The notes under the pieces are model-generated. The model saw only the letters and a program-made list of their open reading frames with translations. It made no database searches and was not told the DNA's origin. This document shows positions 9,919 to 18,742 of a DNA stretch of 64,000 nt, one piece after another. A program made the position numbers and the translations under genes. This DNA comes from Clostridium sp. KNHs214 (GTDB lineage Bacteria > Bacillota > Clostridia > Clostridiales > Clostridiaceae): positions 248,001-312,000 of the forward strand of contig NZ_JQMW01000011.1 of assembly GCF_000744935.1 (NCBI RefSeq), read 5' to 3'. The stretch's first letter is position 1, and each line of letters opens with the position of its first letter.

Positions 9919-11088
9919 TTATACCACAAATCTTCTCCTAAATACAATTCGCTTTTTTACTGATAAAAGTACACATAAAATTATTGGAATAGCTACTATG
10001 TCTAATACGAATATATTGGAAAAAAGTGAATATATTGAAGTCATTGAATACAAGCTTAGAAATATTGTTTGGTAATATGATCTTTGAACAATAATAAACA
10101 TGAAAATAAATATTAGATAATATATTAATTGATACAAAAGAACACCTATCCAACCTAATTGATAAAATGGAATGCCATATGCTGTGGAGACATTAAATTC
10201 ATCAACTATAAGATATATTTTCTTGTCAATTGAATTTTCATCTATAACTCTTTTTCTAATCGACTGTGGCAGAAAATTATACGCTACAAACCCACCAAAT
10301 GTACTTCCTTCATAATCATACTGTGTAAAATTATCAAAGTTAGAAATTGGACTAGCAACATAAATATATGCCCAAAAATATTCTTTTGGTATAGGTTTAT
10401 TCCAAAATTGTTCTGTTGCATTACCTACATAAAGAATTCTTTCAGTAGGACTAATATTCTTGAGATGAGATTGAGTTGTCCTTAAATTTCCTAGATAACC
10501 AAACAAAAATGTAAATATTAGCAAAAATATTATAACCTTATATGTTTTCTTGTTTACAAATCGTTTAATATTTTGTGATAAGTACATCAATACACAGGGA
10601 GTGATTGCCATAACTATGAGACCACGTCCCATAGTTATTAAAAACGGTATCAGTAATATAATAGATGTATGTAGGTGTCTTTTTTCATTTAAATTCAAGT
10701 ATAAATAAAAATTATATATAACAAAAAATACATTCATAGAATTTAATAGTGGATAAAATGTAGGTATTGTAGCAATATCTTTATAATATGTACCTATTCC
10801 AAATATTGAATTTATTAAAGGCACTTCTTTAGAATAAAGAAAATTAATCACGTATCCTAAAAAAATTATAGTAATCATTTTTTTAGAACTAAAAATATTT
10901 ATATTTGTTTTTTTAAACACAAATTTTTTTCTAAAAAAATAACCTATAAATAAATTAAATATAATATTCAAAAAAACAAATATATAAGTTCCAACTTGTA
11001 AACTTTGATAGTAACCAGACCATTTTAATGAAAATATTAGCAAAACGCCAATAAAAGAAAACGCTGACATATAAAAAGGGTTTATCAT
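9919..11088 (-). CDS. wzy: O-antigen/capsule repeat-unit polymerase (Wzy-like)
   Basis: The 389-residue protein has about ten to twelve hydrophobic segments and one larger extracellular loop (about 200-290) before the last three helices. This is the layout of Wzy polymerases and of the OPGC/oligosaccharide repeat unit polymerase family. Sequence conservation in this family is very low, so the call rests on topology and on lying beside the flippase. It would join repeat units on the outer face of the membrane. The SD at the chosen ATG is weak (GGATGG). About 160 bases without a gene separate it from wzx. Confidence 0.72.
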   Translation of the reverse strand: MINPFYMSAFSFIGVLLIFSLKWSGYYQSLQVGTYIFVFLNIIFNLFIGYFFRKKFVFKKTNINIFSSKKMITIIFLGYVINFLYSKEVPLINSIFGIGTYYKDIATIPTFYPLLNSMNVFFVIYNFYLYLNLNEKRHLHTSIILLIPFLITMGRGLIVMAITPCVLMYLSQNIKRFVNKKTYKVIIFLLIFTFLFGYLGNLRTTQSHLKNISPTERILYVGNATEQFWNKPIPKEYFWAYIYVASPISNFDNFTQYDYEGSTFGGFVAYNFLPQSIRKRVIDENSIDKKIYLIVDEFNVSTAYGIPFYQLGWIGVLLYQLIYYLIFIFMFIIVQRSYYQTIFLSLYSMTSIYSLFSNIFVLDIVAIPIILCVLLSVKKRIVFRRRFVV

Positions 11089-11114
11089 ATTATTCCATCC
11101 ATTCTTTTTTATTA

Positions 11115-12035
11115 TTACTCTGAGTAAATCAATGTCTCAAGCCAATGATCAACAGTGTATTTCTCAATAATCTCATTATCAACATCTTGAAATTTACTAC
11201 TTATAAATTCTTTATCAATGCAAATATTATTTTCATCCAAAAACTGAATATTATTTTCTCTATAAAAATCATAATTAGCTATATCTTTATTATTTGTCAT
11301 CAATTTTTTCTTTAAAAATAATGCTTCTAAAGCTCTTAAAGTTAATCCTGCTTGTCCCTCTTGATTGATATCTAATATACATTTACTTTGTTTAACTTCT
11401 TCAATTACTTCTTCATATACCATCGATTGACTTTTCAAATTAACCACCTCTGAAAAATCATTTTTTTTGTCTTTTACAACATGATACTTAACTGTAAGTT
11501 TTTCTTGCATACACTTTTCATAAAAATTCTCTAATATAAATAATCTTCCCTTATTTCGACCTACAAAGAAAATATCATTTTTAATTTTATCATCTGATGT
11601 TTTTGTTATCCAATGAAATTGCGGATGATATTTAATCTGATATTTTTTCGCCTCATTTTCATCAAATATAAATATGCTATTACAATTCATTTTAATCTTA
11701 TTTATTTTTGTCTTATCTTTGATAATATTCCAAAACCAAAAAATAATTTTAGCATTACTAAATCTCTCTCGAATATATTCAATATTGTCAATCCAAAGTG
11801 GAGTATCGAAAACAATAACTGTATCTAATTTTGAGTTATCTACTTGTTGTTTTTTTAATAAATAATCAACCCATATTTTTTTGGTTCTTAAATTTGTCAT
11901 ATTGTGGGCTTTTCTAATTCCTCTCAAGATTTTAGAATTTAATGTTGGATTAATTAATACAATTTTATCTTTATATTTACAGTTATTAATAGCTTCTTCA
12001 ATTAATTCAGAACCAGAATGAAGTAAATATATCAT
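11115..12035 (-). CDS. CgeB-like glycosyltransferase family protein
   Basis: This 306-residue protein has a C-terminal segment (QAGLTLRALEALFLKKKL, then FYRENNIQFLDENN). It matches the SGLTxRxxE pattern of CgeB-type GT-B glycosyltransferases and is clearly paralogous to the protein encoded at 14006-15016. VFFVGRNKGRL in the middle fits the start of the second Rossmann domain. It probably adds one sugar of the repeat unit; donor and acceptor cannot be told. The longer frame opens at 12077, but the ATG at 12035 has AGGTGA eight bases upstream and is preferred. Confidence 0.65.
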   Translation of the reverse strand: MIYLLHSGSELIEEAINNCKYKDKIVLINPTLNSKILRGIRKAHNMTNLRTKKIWVDYLLKKQQVDNSKLDTVIVFDTPLWIDNIEYIRERFSNAKIIFWFWNIIKDKTKINKIKMNCNSIFIFDENEAKKYQIKYHPQFHWITKTSDDKIKNDIFFVGRNKGRLFILENFYEKCMQEKLTVKYHVVKDKKNDFSEVVNLKSQSMVYEEVIEEVKQSKCILDINQEGQAGLTLRALEALFLKKKLMTNNKDIANYDFYRENNIQFLDENNICIDKEFISSKFQDVDNEIIEKYTVDHWLETLIYSE

Positions 12036-12142
12036 AAATTTAATCACCTGCTTTATATAATTATTATTTGAATACATTTTTAACCTAGTACACCAGTCAC
12101 CATACTAATACAATTATTGACGATATTGGAAATATTAAAGCT

Positions 12143-13402
12143 TTATTCCTCAATTTCATTCAATATTTTACTAATGGCCATGCTATAATTTGTACTCAAC
12201 TTTTCTTTAGGCTCATTAAAGTAATGATATTTATTGTATTGGTCATCCAGAATTTTTTTAGTATTAATTAGTAAATCATCATAAAATTTTGATAAACCGT
12301 CTAAATCAGATATACAATACGGCTCGATTTGGAATATTTTTTCCAAAAAATCATCTTTATAAACTGCAAGAGGTGTATTAATACTTAGCAATTCAACAAA
12401 AACTCCGGTCATGTGAATCAAGCTAAAATCTACAATACTAGCATAATCAACATTTCCAATATTATTTGAAAATCCATAAAGAGCTTTTTTATTAACATGC
12501 GCTAGATAATCCTTTTGTGGATTTCTCGGGTGCATTCTTAAAAAATATTTTAATCCATATTTTTCGTAAAAACCATTTGCTAGTTTTATCATTCTAATAT
12601 TTGTATCTTTATAAGTTTCGCCGCATAACACAACTCCAAAAATTTTTTTATTCATACTAATAACTCTTCGATTATTAAATGTAAAACTTCTTAAGGCTCC
12701 AGTTTTTATTAATTTTTCTTTACATATATTAACTTTACTAAACTCATCAACCGTTGCCTGCCCCCATGTAAATAGATAATCGCTTATAAAATTTTCATAT
12801 GCTTCTGAATCAGCATTTTCATTACCCTCTGATAAAACTCTGTATTGACCATGCTGCAAAGTAGCTGTCTTAATTCCCTTTAATTTTGCTATTTGAGTAA
12901 TAAGATTATCAGGTGAGTATGCATCACAAAACGTGACTATAATCTGAGCATCATTAAGAAATCTCTCTTTATGCAACCTATCGTACAGTAAATTATATTT
13001 TGTAGTTGTAATTGCAGTTTGAAATGGTTTTTTTACTCGATTACTAAAAAAATGTATACTATGCTTCAATAACTTTAATAACTTCACGAAAATATTTCTT
13101 AAAGATTTTACTTGTATTACTTCAATTAAAGTAAAATCCTGATTAATTTTTTGAAACATTTCAATTATTTCATCATAATCATGTCGCTGTGCACTTCTTA
13201 AAGTATATATTAAATATTTTTTCGAATAACTTACATCATTATAAATAATATCAAAATCATACAAAAACAAAAGAATAGCCTCTTTTAATAAACCTTTTAA
13301 GCTAGTATCATACATTCTCATAGCATTTACTCTTGCATAATTAATATTTCCAACTATATAATTATTATCTTCCTTTGCTTTTCTTATATCATTAATATCC
13401 AT
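12143..13402 (-). CDS. Capsule GT-B glycosyltransferase-like protein (KpsC/TagF-like features)
   Basis: This protein of about 419 residues is soluble. A Rossmann-like start IIVTFCDAYSPDN leads to TATLQHGQY near residue 188, then GVVLCGETYKDT, LRMHPRNP and HMTGVFVELLS. The QHG and HPRNP motifs recur in capsule transferases such as KpsC/KpsS, polysialyltransferase-like and CDP-glycerol transferase families. In a locus making CMP-Kdo it is the best candidate for a Kdo or phospho-polyol transferase, but no family is certain. The frame opens at 13414, where the AAGG touches the ATG; 13402 gives a longer, more usable spacer. Confidence 0.5.
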   Translation of the reverse strand: MDINDIRKAKEDNNYIVGNINYARVNAMRMYDTSLKGLLKEAILLFLYDFDIIYNDVSYSKKYLIYTLRSAQRHDYDEIIEMFQKINQDFTLIEVIQVKSLRNIFVKLLKLLKHSIHFFSNRVKKPFQTAITTTKYNLLYDRLHKERFLNDAQIIVTFCDAYSPDNLITQIAKLKGIKTATLQHGQYRVLSEGNENADSEAYENFISDYLFTWGQATVDEFSKVNICKEKLIKTGALRSFTFNNRRVISMNKKIFGVVLCGETYKDTNIRMIKLANGFYEKYGLKYFLRMHPRNPQKDYLAHVNKKALYGFSNNIGNVDYASIVDFSLIHMTGVFVELLSINTPLAVYKDDFLEKIFQIEPYCISDLDGLSKFYDDLLINTKKILDDQYNKYHYFNEPKEKLSTNYSMAISKILNEIEE

Positions 13403-13421
13403 ATTATCTATCATCCTTCAT

Positions 13422-13985
13422 TCAATAAGAATATTTTTCCCATTCCTTTGCTTCCGGGTTATAACGTTTTAAAATTTTCGCTGGAACTCCGGCAATGACG
13501 CAATAATCCGGAAATTCACCCCTCACCACTGCATTTGCACCAACGATACATTGTTTTCCTAATACTGTTCCAGCTTGTATACCAACTCCATAACCAATAA
13601 AGCAGTTTTCACCTATAATCGTTTCTTTAATAATATATTTTTGCTCCATAATATGTTTTCCGATTTCCATATAATCATGATCTATATTTGTAATGAAAAC
13701 ATTTCCTGAAATTGTTGTATCTTTTCCTATTACTAAATTCATATCTTTAGATGTTATATGGAAATTTTGTCCTATAGAAACATTATTTTGTATAGTTATT
13801 TTTCCATCATCACCATGCACCTCCATTCTTGCTCCTGGATATATTCTTACTTTATCACCAATGTTTATTTTTTTAGTACCAAGCAAGAAAGTAGGTTTTC
13901 CGATGTAAGAAAAATTACCTATGGATTTAAATCGCAACTTATATATTATTGCCCTAAGAGCCCATATATATTTTATTAAACTCAT
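13422..13985 (-). CDS. Hexapeptide-repeat O-acetyltransferase
   Basis: This 187-residue left-handed beta-helix protein has repeated [LIV]-G-x-x-x-x turns, the loop ITNIDHDY with the catalytic-type His, and the ending GANAVVRGEFPDYCVIAGVPAKILKRY typical of the WbbJ/LacA/CysE group (about 160-178). It would transfer an acetyl group from acetyl-CoA to a sugar of the repeat unit. It starts at 13985 and lies between two transferase genes with short gaps, in the same transcript. Confidence 0.85.
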   Translation of the reverse strand: MSLIKYIWALRAIIYKLRFKSIGNFSYIGKPTFLLGTKKINIGDKVRIYPGARMEVHGDDGKITIQNNVSIGQNFHITSKDMNLVIGKDTTISGNVFITNIDHDYMEIGKHIMEQKYIIKETIIGENCFIGYGVGIQAGTVLGKQCIVGANAVVRGEFPDYCVIAGVPAKILKRYNPEAKEWEKYSY

Positions 13986-14005
13986 AGTCTACTCCTATCT
14001 AATTT

Positions 14006-15016
14006 TTATTTTAAATACTTATTATCATTAATAATGGTATCTATCCAACTACTTATACTGTACTTTTTATATACTTCATCATTAATGGGTTCATACTTTC
14101 TTTTAATAAAAGCTTCTATTTTATCTAAATTATTTTCATCCATTACGAATATATTATTTTCATTATAAAATTCATATCTTTTAATATTTCTATTAGTGGT
14201 AATCAATTTTCTTTTAGCTCCAAGAGTTTCAATAGTCCTCATGGTTAAGCCGCTCTGTTTATTGTGTTGCATATCAAATACACTATTTGCTCTTTTCAAT
14301 ACATCCAGATTTTCCGATTCTGATAATGGTATAAATTTAAATTCACTTCTTTTACTTCCTTTAAACTCAGGAACAAATGTTATATTATATAAATACTGAA
14401 GCTTATTCAAAAACATATATGAGAATATTCTAATTCCTTTTGACTCTAACTCCGGAAATAGTTTATGCATTGTTTTATATCTATTGGGATGAGCTGTACA
14501 AACACTTACAATATCATAATCAATCTGACTATCCTGTACTTGACCCACTTGCTCAAATTCTTTACAATAAAATAATGGTAAAAATTTAAGTTTCTCTATT
14601 TTTTCACAGTCATCTAAATCAAAAGAATAAGCTGTATCAAACAATGGAATTAGTTTTCTGCTGTCAGGATAAAGAGTTAATGAATCCCACATGTATAATA
14701 CAAATCTTGCTGACTTTTGACTTTCTCTCAACTGCTTAATCATTTCCGATGTAAATACCTTGCAATTAACAATAAACACCAAATCATAGGTTTTGTCTTT
14801 GGTTTCAGACATAATCTTATCAAAATATTTTTGAATTAAAGAATTAAGTAGACTCTTTTTTATTTTTATCATACCCTTTATAAATGAATTTTCGCTTGGT
14901 CTATCATTATAAAAATCAACGGAATACCCCTTAGCTTCAAACTCTGAAATAATCTTCTTATGATAATTAAATATTGGGGTTCCGATATACAAAACTTTTT
15001 TTCTACTCATGTTCAT
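14006..15016 (-). CDS. CgeB-like glycosyltransferase family protein
   Basis: This 336-residue protein starts with KKVLYIGTPIFNYHK, a GT-B first strand and loop. It carries FVLYMWDSLTLYP near 130 and the family signature KQSGLTMRTIETLGAKRK near 260, then FYNENNIFVMDENN. It shares the last two blocks with the protein encoded at 11115-12035, so the pair probably arose by duplication. It likely adds another sugar of the repeat unit. The ATG at 15016 directly follows the stop of the upstream epimerase with GGAG three bases away. The ATG at 15010 has better spacing and may be used instead. Confidence 0.68.
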   Translation of the reverse strand: MNMSRKKVLYIGTPIFNYHKKIISEFEAKGYSVDFYNDRPSENSFIKGMIKIKKSLLNSLIQKYFDKIMSETKDKTYDLVFIVNCKVFTSEMIKQLRESQKSARFVLYMWDSLTLYPDSRKLIPLFDTAYSFDLDDCEKIEKLKFLPLFYCKEFEQVGQVQDSQIDYDIVSVCTAHPNRYKTMHKLFPELESKGIRIFSYMFLNKLQYLYNITFVPEFKGSKRSEFKFIPLSESENLDVLKRANSVFDMQHNKQSGLTMRTIETLGAKRKLITTNRNIKRYEFYNENNIFVMDENNLDKIEAFIKRKYEPINDEVYKKYSISSWIDTIINDNKYLK

Positions 15017-16177
15017 TTACTCCTTAGCTTGAATTAGCATCCCAGTTTCTTTCATTTCAAATAATGAACGTTCAAAAAGATCTCCTGATTTTTCTAAGCT
15101 TTGTTCTTCATTTTGCTTCTTTACCCATTCTGTAAATTCTTTCATTCCCTCTTCAAATGTATAAACTGGCTTAAATCCACATAACTCTTTTGCCTTAGTT
15201 ATATCTGCAATATTATGCCTAATATCACCTTTTCTAAAATCTCCTGAAATATTTATTTCTGAATGTGCTGCATATAATCTCTTTAAAGTTTCGGCTACTT
15301 GAATAACAGAAATATTTTCTCCACTACCTACATTTATATGTTGATAGTCAGTAGATGCATTTTCAAGTGCACTACATGTAGCTGCTGCAATATCACTTAC
15401 ATGAACAAAATCTCTGCTTTCTTTACCATCCTCAAATATATTTATATTTTGGTTTTTCAATAACAACTTAGAGAATATTGAAAGTATACCAGTGTATGGA
15501 TTATTAAGAGACTGTCCAGCACCATATACGTTTTGATATCTAAAAATTGTATATGGTATGTTCATTGTAGGACACATAACCTCTAACATTTTCTCTTGTG
15601 CAAGCTTTGTATATGCATAATAAGAAATTGGTGTTAACTCACAACCTTCTGTTGTGTATCTTAATTCAACTTCACTACCACATATAGGACATTTAACTTC
15701 AAAGTCCCCATTTTTCATATCATCTATTTCTCTTGATTTTGGAACAACTATTCCATGTTCTTTACAAAAATACATACCTTCCCCATAAACAGAACGTGAT
15801 GAAGAAAGTATTATTTTCTTTATAGGCAATTTATTTTTTAAAACTACTTCTAATAAATTAGATGTACCTTTTATATTAACATCAGTATATCTATTAATTT
15901 CATACATAGATTGTCCTGTTCCTGTTTCTGCTGCTAAATGTATTATATAGTCCACACCCTCTAATGCTGCCTTTAAATCCTCTGAATTACGAACATCACC
16001 TTTTATTACCTTACATTTATCTTTTATATTTTTATATAAATATGACTCTTCATAATTCTCCCCATGTATTTGTGGTGAAAAATTATCTAGTACTATAACC
16101 TCATATTTATTTTTTAACCTTTCAACAACAGCGTTTCCAATAAAACCTGAACCACCTGTAACAAGTACTTTTCTCAT
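15017..16177 (-). CDS. NAD-dependent nucleotide-sugar epimerase/dehydratase with Cys insert
   Basis: This 386-residue extended SDR enzyme has VTGGSGFIG at 6-14, LSSSRSVYGEG near 124 (catalytic Ser) and Y187-x-x-x-K191. Between the Ser and Tyr motifs is an insert of about 50 residues with C138, CPIC (163-166) and C179, which looks like a small zinc-binding knuckle. It probably interconverts a nucleotide sugar (4-epimerase or dehydratase); substrate unknown. It overlaps neither neighbour but abuts the next gene's start. Confidence 0.8.
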   Translation of the reverse strand: MRKVLVTGGSGFIGNAVVERLKNKYEVIVLDNFSPQIHGENYEESYLYKNIKDKCKVIKGDVRNSEDLKAALEGVDYIIHLAAETGTGQSMYEINRYTDVNIKGTSNLLEVVLKNKLPIKKIILSSSRSVYGEGMYFCKEHGIVVPKSREIDDMKNGDFEVKCPICGSEVELRYTTEGCELTPISYYAYTKLAQEKMLEVMCPTMNIPYTIFRYQNVYGAGQSLNNPYTGILSIFSKLLLKNQNINIFEDGKESRDFVHVSDIAAATCSALENASTDYQHINVGSGENISVIQVAETLKRLYAAHSEINISGDFRKGDIRHNIADITKAKELCGFKPVYTFEEGMKEFTEWVKKQNEEQSLEKSGDLFERSLFEMKETGMLIQAKE

Positions 16178-16268
16178 AACTTAAAGCTTCCTTCCTAAAG
16201 TTATTTATTTTTATTTAACCTCTAATCCCTTCCCCATTCTCACTTCGTCCTCACCATTCAATCAACCA

Positions 16269-16649
16269 CTATTCCAAGAACGGCACCTCATCCTCATTTT
16301 CCTTCTTTACATCATCCCCTACGTGAACACTGCACTGAACTTTCTCATCCACATAAATCATATATCCATGTTCTGGACATATATTCTTACCTTGATTTTG
16401 CAAAAACTGTTCAAAAACAACATCACTGTGCTCAATATTTTCTTTTTCCAAATATAAATTGTAGCTTCTCTCTAACTGTAAGCAATTCACATTGCAAACT
16501 TTTTCTTTAGCATCTTTTGTATATTTAAAATAAGTTGGTGCAATTACAGCACATAAAATTGCTATAATCGAAATAACAACTATAATTTCAATCAAAGTAA
16601 AACCTTTATTATAGTTTTTCTTTATATTGCTTGACTTAGTTAATAACAT
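16269..16649 (-). CDS. Type IV pilin/pseudopilin-like protein
   Basis: This protein of about 127 residues has a class III prepilin signal, KGFTLIEIIVVISIIAIL, with cleavage expected between Gly and Phe and Glu at mature position 5. A single membrane helix and a small domain with five Cys and an acidic tail follow. No prepilin peptidase, ATPase or other pilus gene is in this window. The frame opens at 16697; the ATG at 16649 has GAGGTG eight bases upstream and is chosen. Its role inside a capsule operon is unclear. It could be a minor pseudopilin exported by a distant system. Confidence 0.75.
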   Translation of the reverse strand: MLLTKSSNIKKNYNKGFTLIEIIVVISIIAILCAVIAPTYFKYTKDAKEKVCNVNCLQLERSYNLYLEKENIEHSDVVFEQFLQNQGKNICPEHGYMIYVDEKVQCSVHVGDDVKKENEDEVPFLE

Positions 16650-16736
16650 GATCATATCACCTCTGTATTTGTTGTTTAAAATAGGCTTTATTATCACTTT
16701 AAATGCTTTCCATTTAGTCCTATTTCTAAACCAACA

Positions 16737-16820
16737 TTACACAAATTTTATAATCACACTATAACCTTCCGCTGTCTTCCGGCTATAGCTTCGCCCCTTC
16801 ACATAACCTATAAAATTCAT
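16737..16820 (-). CDS. Candidate small ORF, 27 residues
   Basis: An ATG at 16820 with GGAGG and a seven-base spacer opens a 27-codon frame ending in TAA at 16737. It begins MNFIGYVKGRSYSRK and is basic. It lies in the gap between the NusG-like gene and the pilin-like gene, in DNA richer in G and C than its surroundings. It may be a leader peptide or a chance frame. No homologue is recalled. Confidence 0.3.
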   Translation of the reverse strand: MNFIGYVKGRSYSRKTAEGYSVIIKFV

Positions 16821-16887
16821 TATGCTTCCTCCAAGCTAACTATAACCTCTTAAGCCTCCTCCGGGGCCGAAACACCCAAAGTCCACA

Positions 16888-17412
16888 TCAGATTTTATCC
16901 ACCAACTCAACACCAAGTTCCACTACTCTTTCCTCATTCATAAAGCTAAGGCACACCTTTGCCCTGCCTTTTCTTGAGTCCACTTTTAATATTTGGCCCT
17001 CCATTCCTACCAAGGGGCCTGCTGTTATCCTTACGCTGTCATTTTGTTTATATAATTTAGAAATTCCTATATTGTTATCATCGTTATCTATGAGTATCTT
17101 TAGTAGCCTTAGTTCTCTTTCATCAATTGTTAAAACTTCATCTTCACTTCTAAGTAGCTTTATTATTCCAGGTGTTTTTTTTATTTTATAATAAACCTCT
17201 ACATTCATAATTCCCTTTATCAAAACATAACCTGGAAACAGCTTTCTTCTTACTTTACGCCACTTTCCATCTTTTCTTTCTCTCAGTTCCCTAGTTGGAA
17301 CCATGAACTTGTATTTCTCTCCCATTCTCTTTTGGAGAATTTCTTTTACTTTTTCCTCCTGGTTGGAATTTACAAATAATACATACCAACATTCTCTACC
17401 TTGCAGGTTCAA
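16888..17412 (-). CDS. loaP: Specialised NusG paralogue, LoaP-type antiterminator
   Basis: This 174-residue protein has a NusG N-terminal (NGN) domain at about 8-115, with CWYVLFVNSNQEEKV and RRKLFPGYVLIKG. A KOW domain follows at about 120-174 (VRITAGPLVGMEGQILKVD). The housekeeping NusG is normally beside secE and rplK; this one is alone in a capsule operon, as in the LoaP/UpxY/RfaH group. It should bind RNA polymerase and suppress termination in this long operon. The start is a TTG at 17412 with AAAGGAG eight bases upstream. It is encoded between the initiating transferase and the glycosyltransferases, within the operon it may control. Confidence 0.83.
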   Translation of the reverse strand: MNLQGRECWYVLFVNSNQEEKVKEILQKRMGEKYKFMVPTRELRERKDGKWRKVRRKLFPGYVLIKGIMNVEVYYKIKKTPGIIKLLRSEDEVLTIDERELRLLKILIDNDDNNIGISKLYKQNDSVRITAGPLVGMEGQILKVDSRKGRAKVCLSFMNEERVVELGVELVDKI

Positions 17413-17436
17413 TGCAGTGGCTCCTTTGTTTGTTGA

Positions 17437-18060
17437 TTATACGCTCATGCTTTCCTTGTGCTCAGCCACCTGTTCCTCAACTTCTGGATTTTTATTTCCG
17501 CCCTCAAGGATACCATCAGCTCTAAGCACTTTAAACACTGTCATAAATAATATTTTCAAATCTAATTTTAATGATTTATGATTTAAATAATACCTGTCTA
17601 GCTCTGTTTTTTGAAAATCATCGTTGTGATCTCTTCCATTAACTTGTGCCCATCCAGTAACTCCTGGTACCAATGCATGTACCCCTGCCTTTGTTCTAAG
17701 TTTTTTTAAATTGTACTGGTTGTACAAAGCTGGTCTTGGTCCCACAAAGGTCATATCACCTTTAAGTATATTGATTAATTGTGGAATTTCATCTAAGCTT
17801 GTTTTTCTTAATACTTTTCCAACAGACGTTATATAGCTCTTTGCATCTCCCAGCTTGTCTGTTGCCACATTGGGAGTTCCAACTCGCATGGTTCTAAACT
17901 TATAAAATTTAAATAAATTATTCTTCCTGCCTATTCTCATTTGAGTAAAGAATACTGGTCCTCTGGAATTTAACTTTATTAGCATGGCTATTATTAATAA
18001 TAGCGGTGACAGTATAATTAATAATACTGCACTAAACAATACATCCAAAAACCTCTTCAT
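17437..18060 (-). CDS. Initiating sugar-phosphate transferase (polyprenyl-phosphate)
   Basis: This 207-residue monotopic phosphoglycosyltransferase has a hydrophobic N-terminal segment (about 8-30), KFYKFRTM near 52, SLDEIPQLINIL near 88 and VGPRPALY near 105. It ends without the extra transmembrane domains of WcaJ, so it is the short PglC-like form. It moves a sugar-1-phosphate onto undecaprenyl phosphate, starting each repeat unit. It is next to PglD- and PglF-like genes, suggesting a bacillosamine-related or other N-acetylhexosamine first sugar. It has a polar acidic C-terminal tail. Confidence 0.92.
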   Translation of the reverse strand: MKRFLDVLFSAVLLIILSPLLLIIAMLIKLNSRGPVFFTQMRIGRKNNLFKFYKFRTMRVGTPNVATDKLGDAKSYITSVGKVLRKTSLDEIPQLINILKGDMTFVGPRPALYNQYNLKKLRTKAGVHALVPGVTGWAQVNGRDHNDDFQKTELDRYYLNHKSLKLDLKILFMTVFKVLRADGILEGGNKNPEVEEQVAEHKESMSV

Positions 18061-18089
18061 ATACCTTTGCCCCCCAATCCCAAAATATT

Positions 18090-18653
18090 TTAAATAACAC
18101 TTCCTTCAGGTAATATAAATTTTTCCTTTAATATAGTAGAAGATTTAACACAAGCTGCAGCTCCAATGGTGGACAGTCTTCCTACCTTTGCCATACTTCT
18201 CACCACTGCTCCAGATGAAATATGAACTCCAGAGCCTATTTCTGAGTCATGATCCACAGTAGCGTTTATATTTATAATGCATCCTTTACCAATGCTTGTC
18301 CCTACATTAACTACAGTTCCAGCCAAAACAACTGTACCTAAATCTATATTGCTATATTTGCTAACACTGGCTCTAGAATGAATAATTATTGGTATATTAA
18401 AACCTGCACTTATAAGCTTGTCTATCAATTCTAATCTTTTTTCATTGTTTCCAATTGCCACAAAGGCATATCTATATTCATTAATGAGGCTGGCGTATTC
18501 ATGTACCTTACCAACAATCGGGGAATTATATATGCCTTTTATATCTTCCCTATCATCCAGAAAGGCAATTTTATTCCATTTACCCTGAAGCTCTGCGGCT
18601 TCAGCTATAACTTTTCCATGGCCTCCTGCACCTAATATCAATAAATTATTCAT
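18090..18653 (-). CDS. PglD/NeuD-family sugar N- or O-acyltransferase
   Basis: This 187-residue protein has an N-terminal nucleotide-sugar-binding Rossmann-like part (LLILGAGGHGKVIAEAAE, about 3-20, and FVAIGNNEKR). A left-handed beta-helix follows with IIHSRASVSKYS, NATVDHDSEIG (catalytic His) and IGAAACVKSST. This is the PglD/NeuD layout. PglD acetylates UDP-4-amino sugars. It is encoded next to the PglC-like and PglF-like genes, which fits. The 4-aminotransferase (PglE) that should act before it is not in this window. Confidence 0.85.
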   Translation of the reverse strand: MNNLLILGAGGHGKVIAEAAELQGKWNKIAFLDDREDIKGIYNSPIVGKVHEYASLINEYRYAFVAIGNNEKRLELIDKLISAGFNIPIIIHSRASVSKYSNIDLGTVVLAGTVVNVGTSIGKGCIININATVDHDSEIGSGVHISSGAVVRSMAKVGRLSTIGAAACVKSSTILKEKFILPEGSVI

Positions 18654-18742
18654 TACAATACCACCAATTTCTTATTAATTTATATTTTTATATACTACAT
18701 CTAAATTTTAAAATACTATTTTGCTCTAATCCTTTATTAAAC

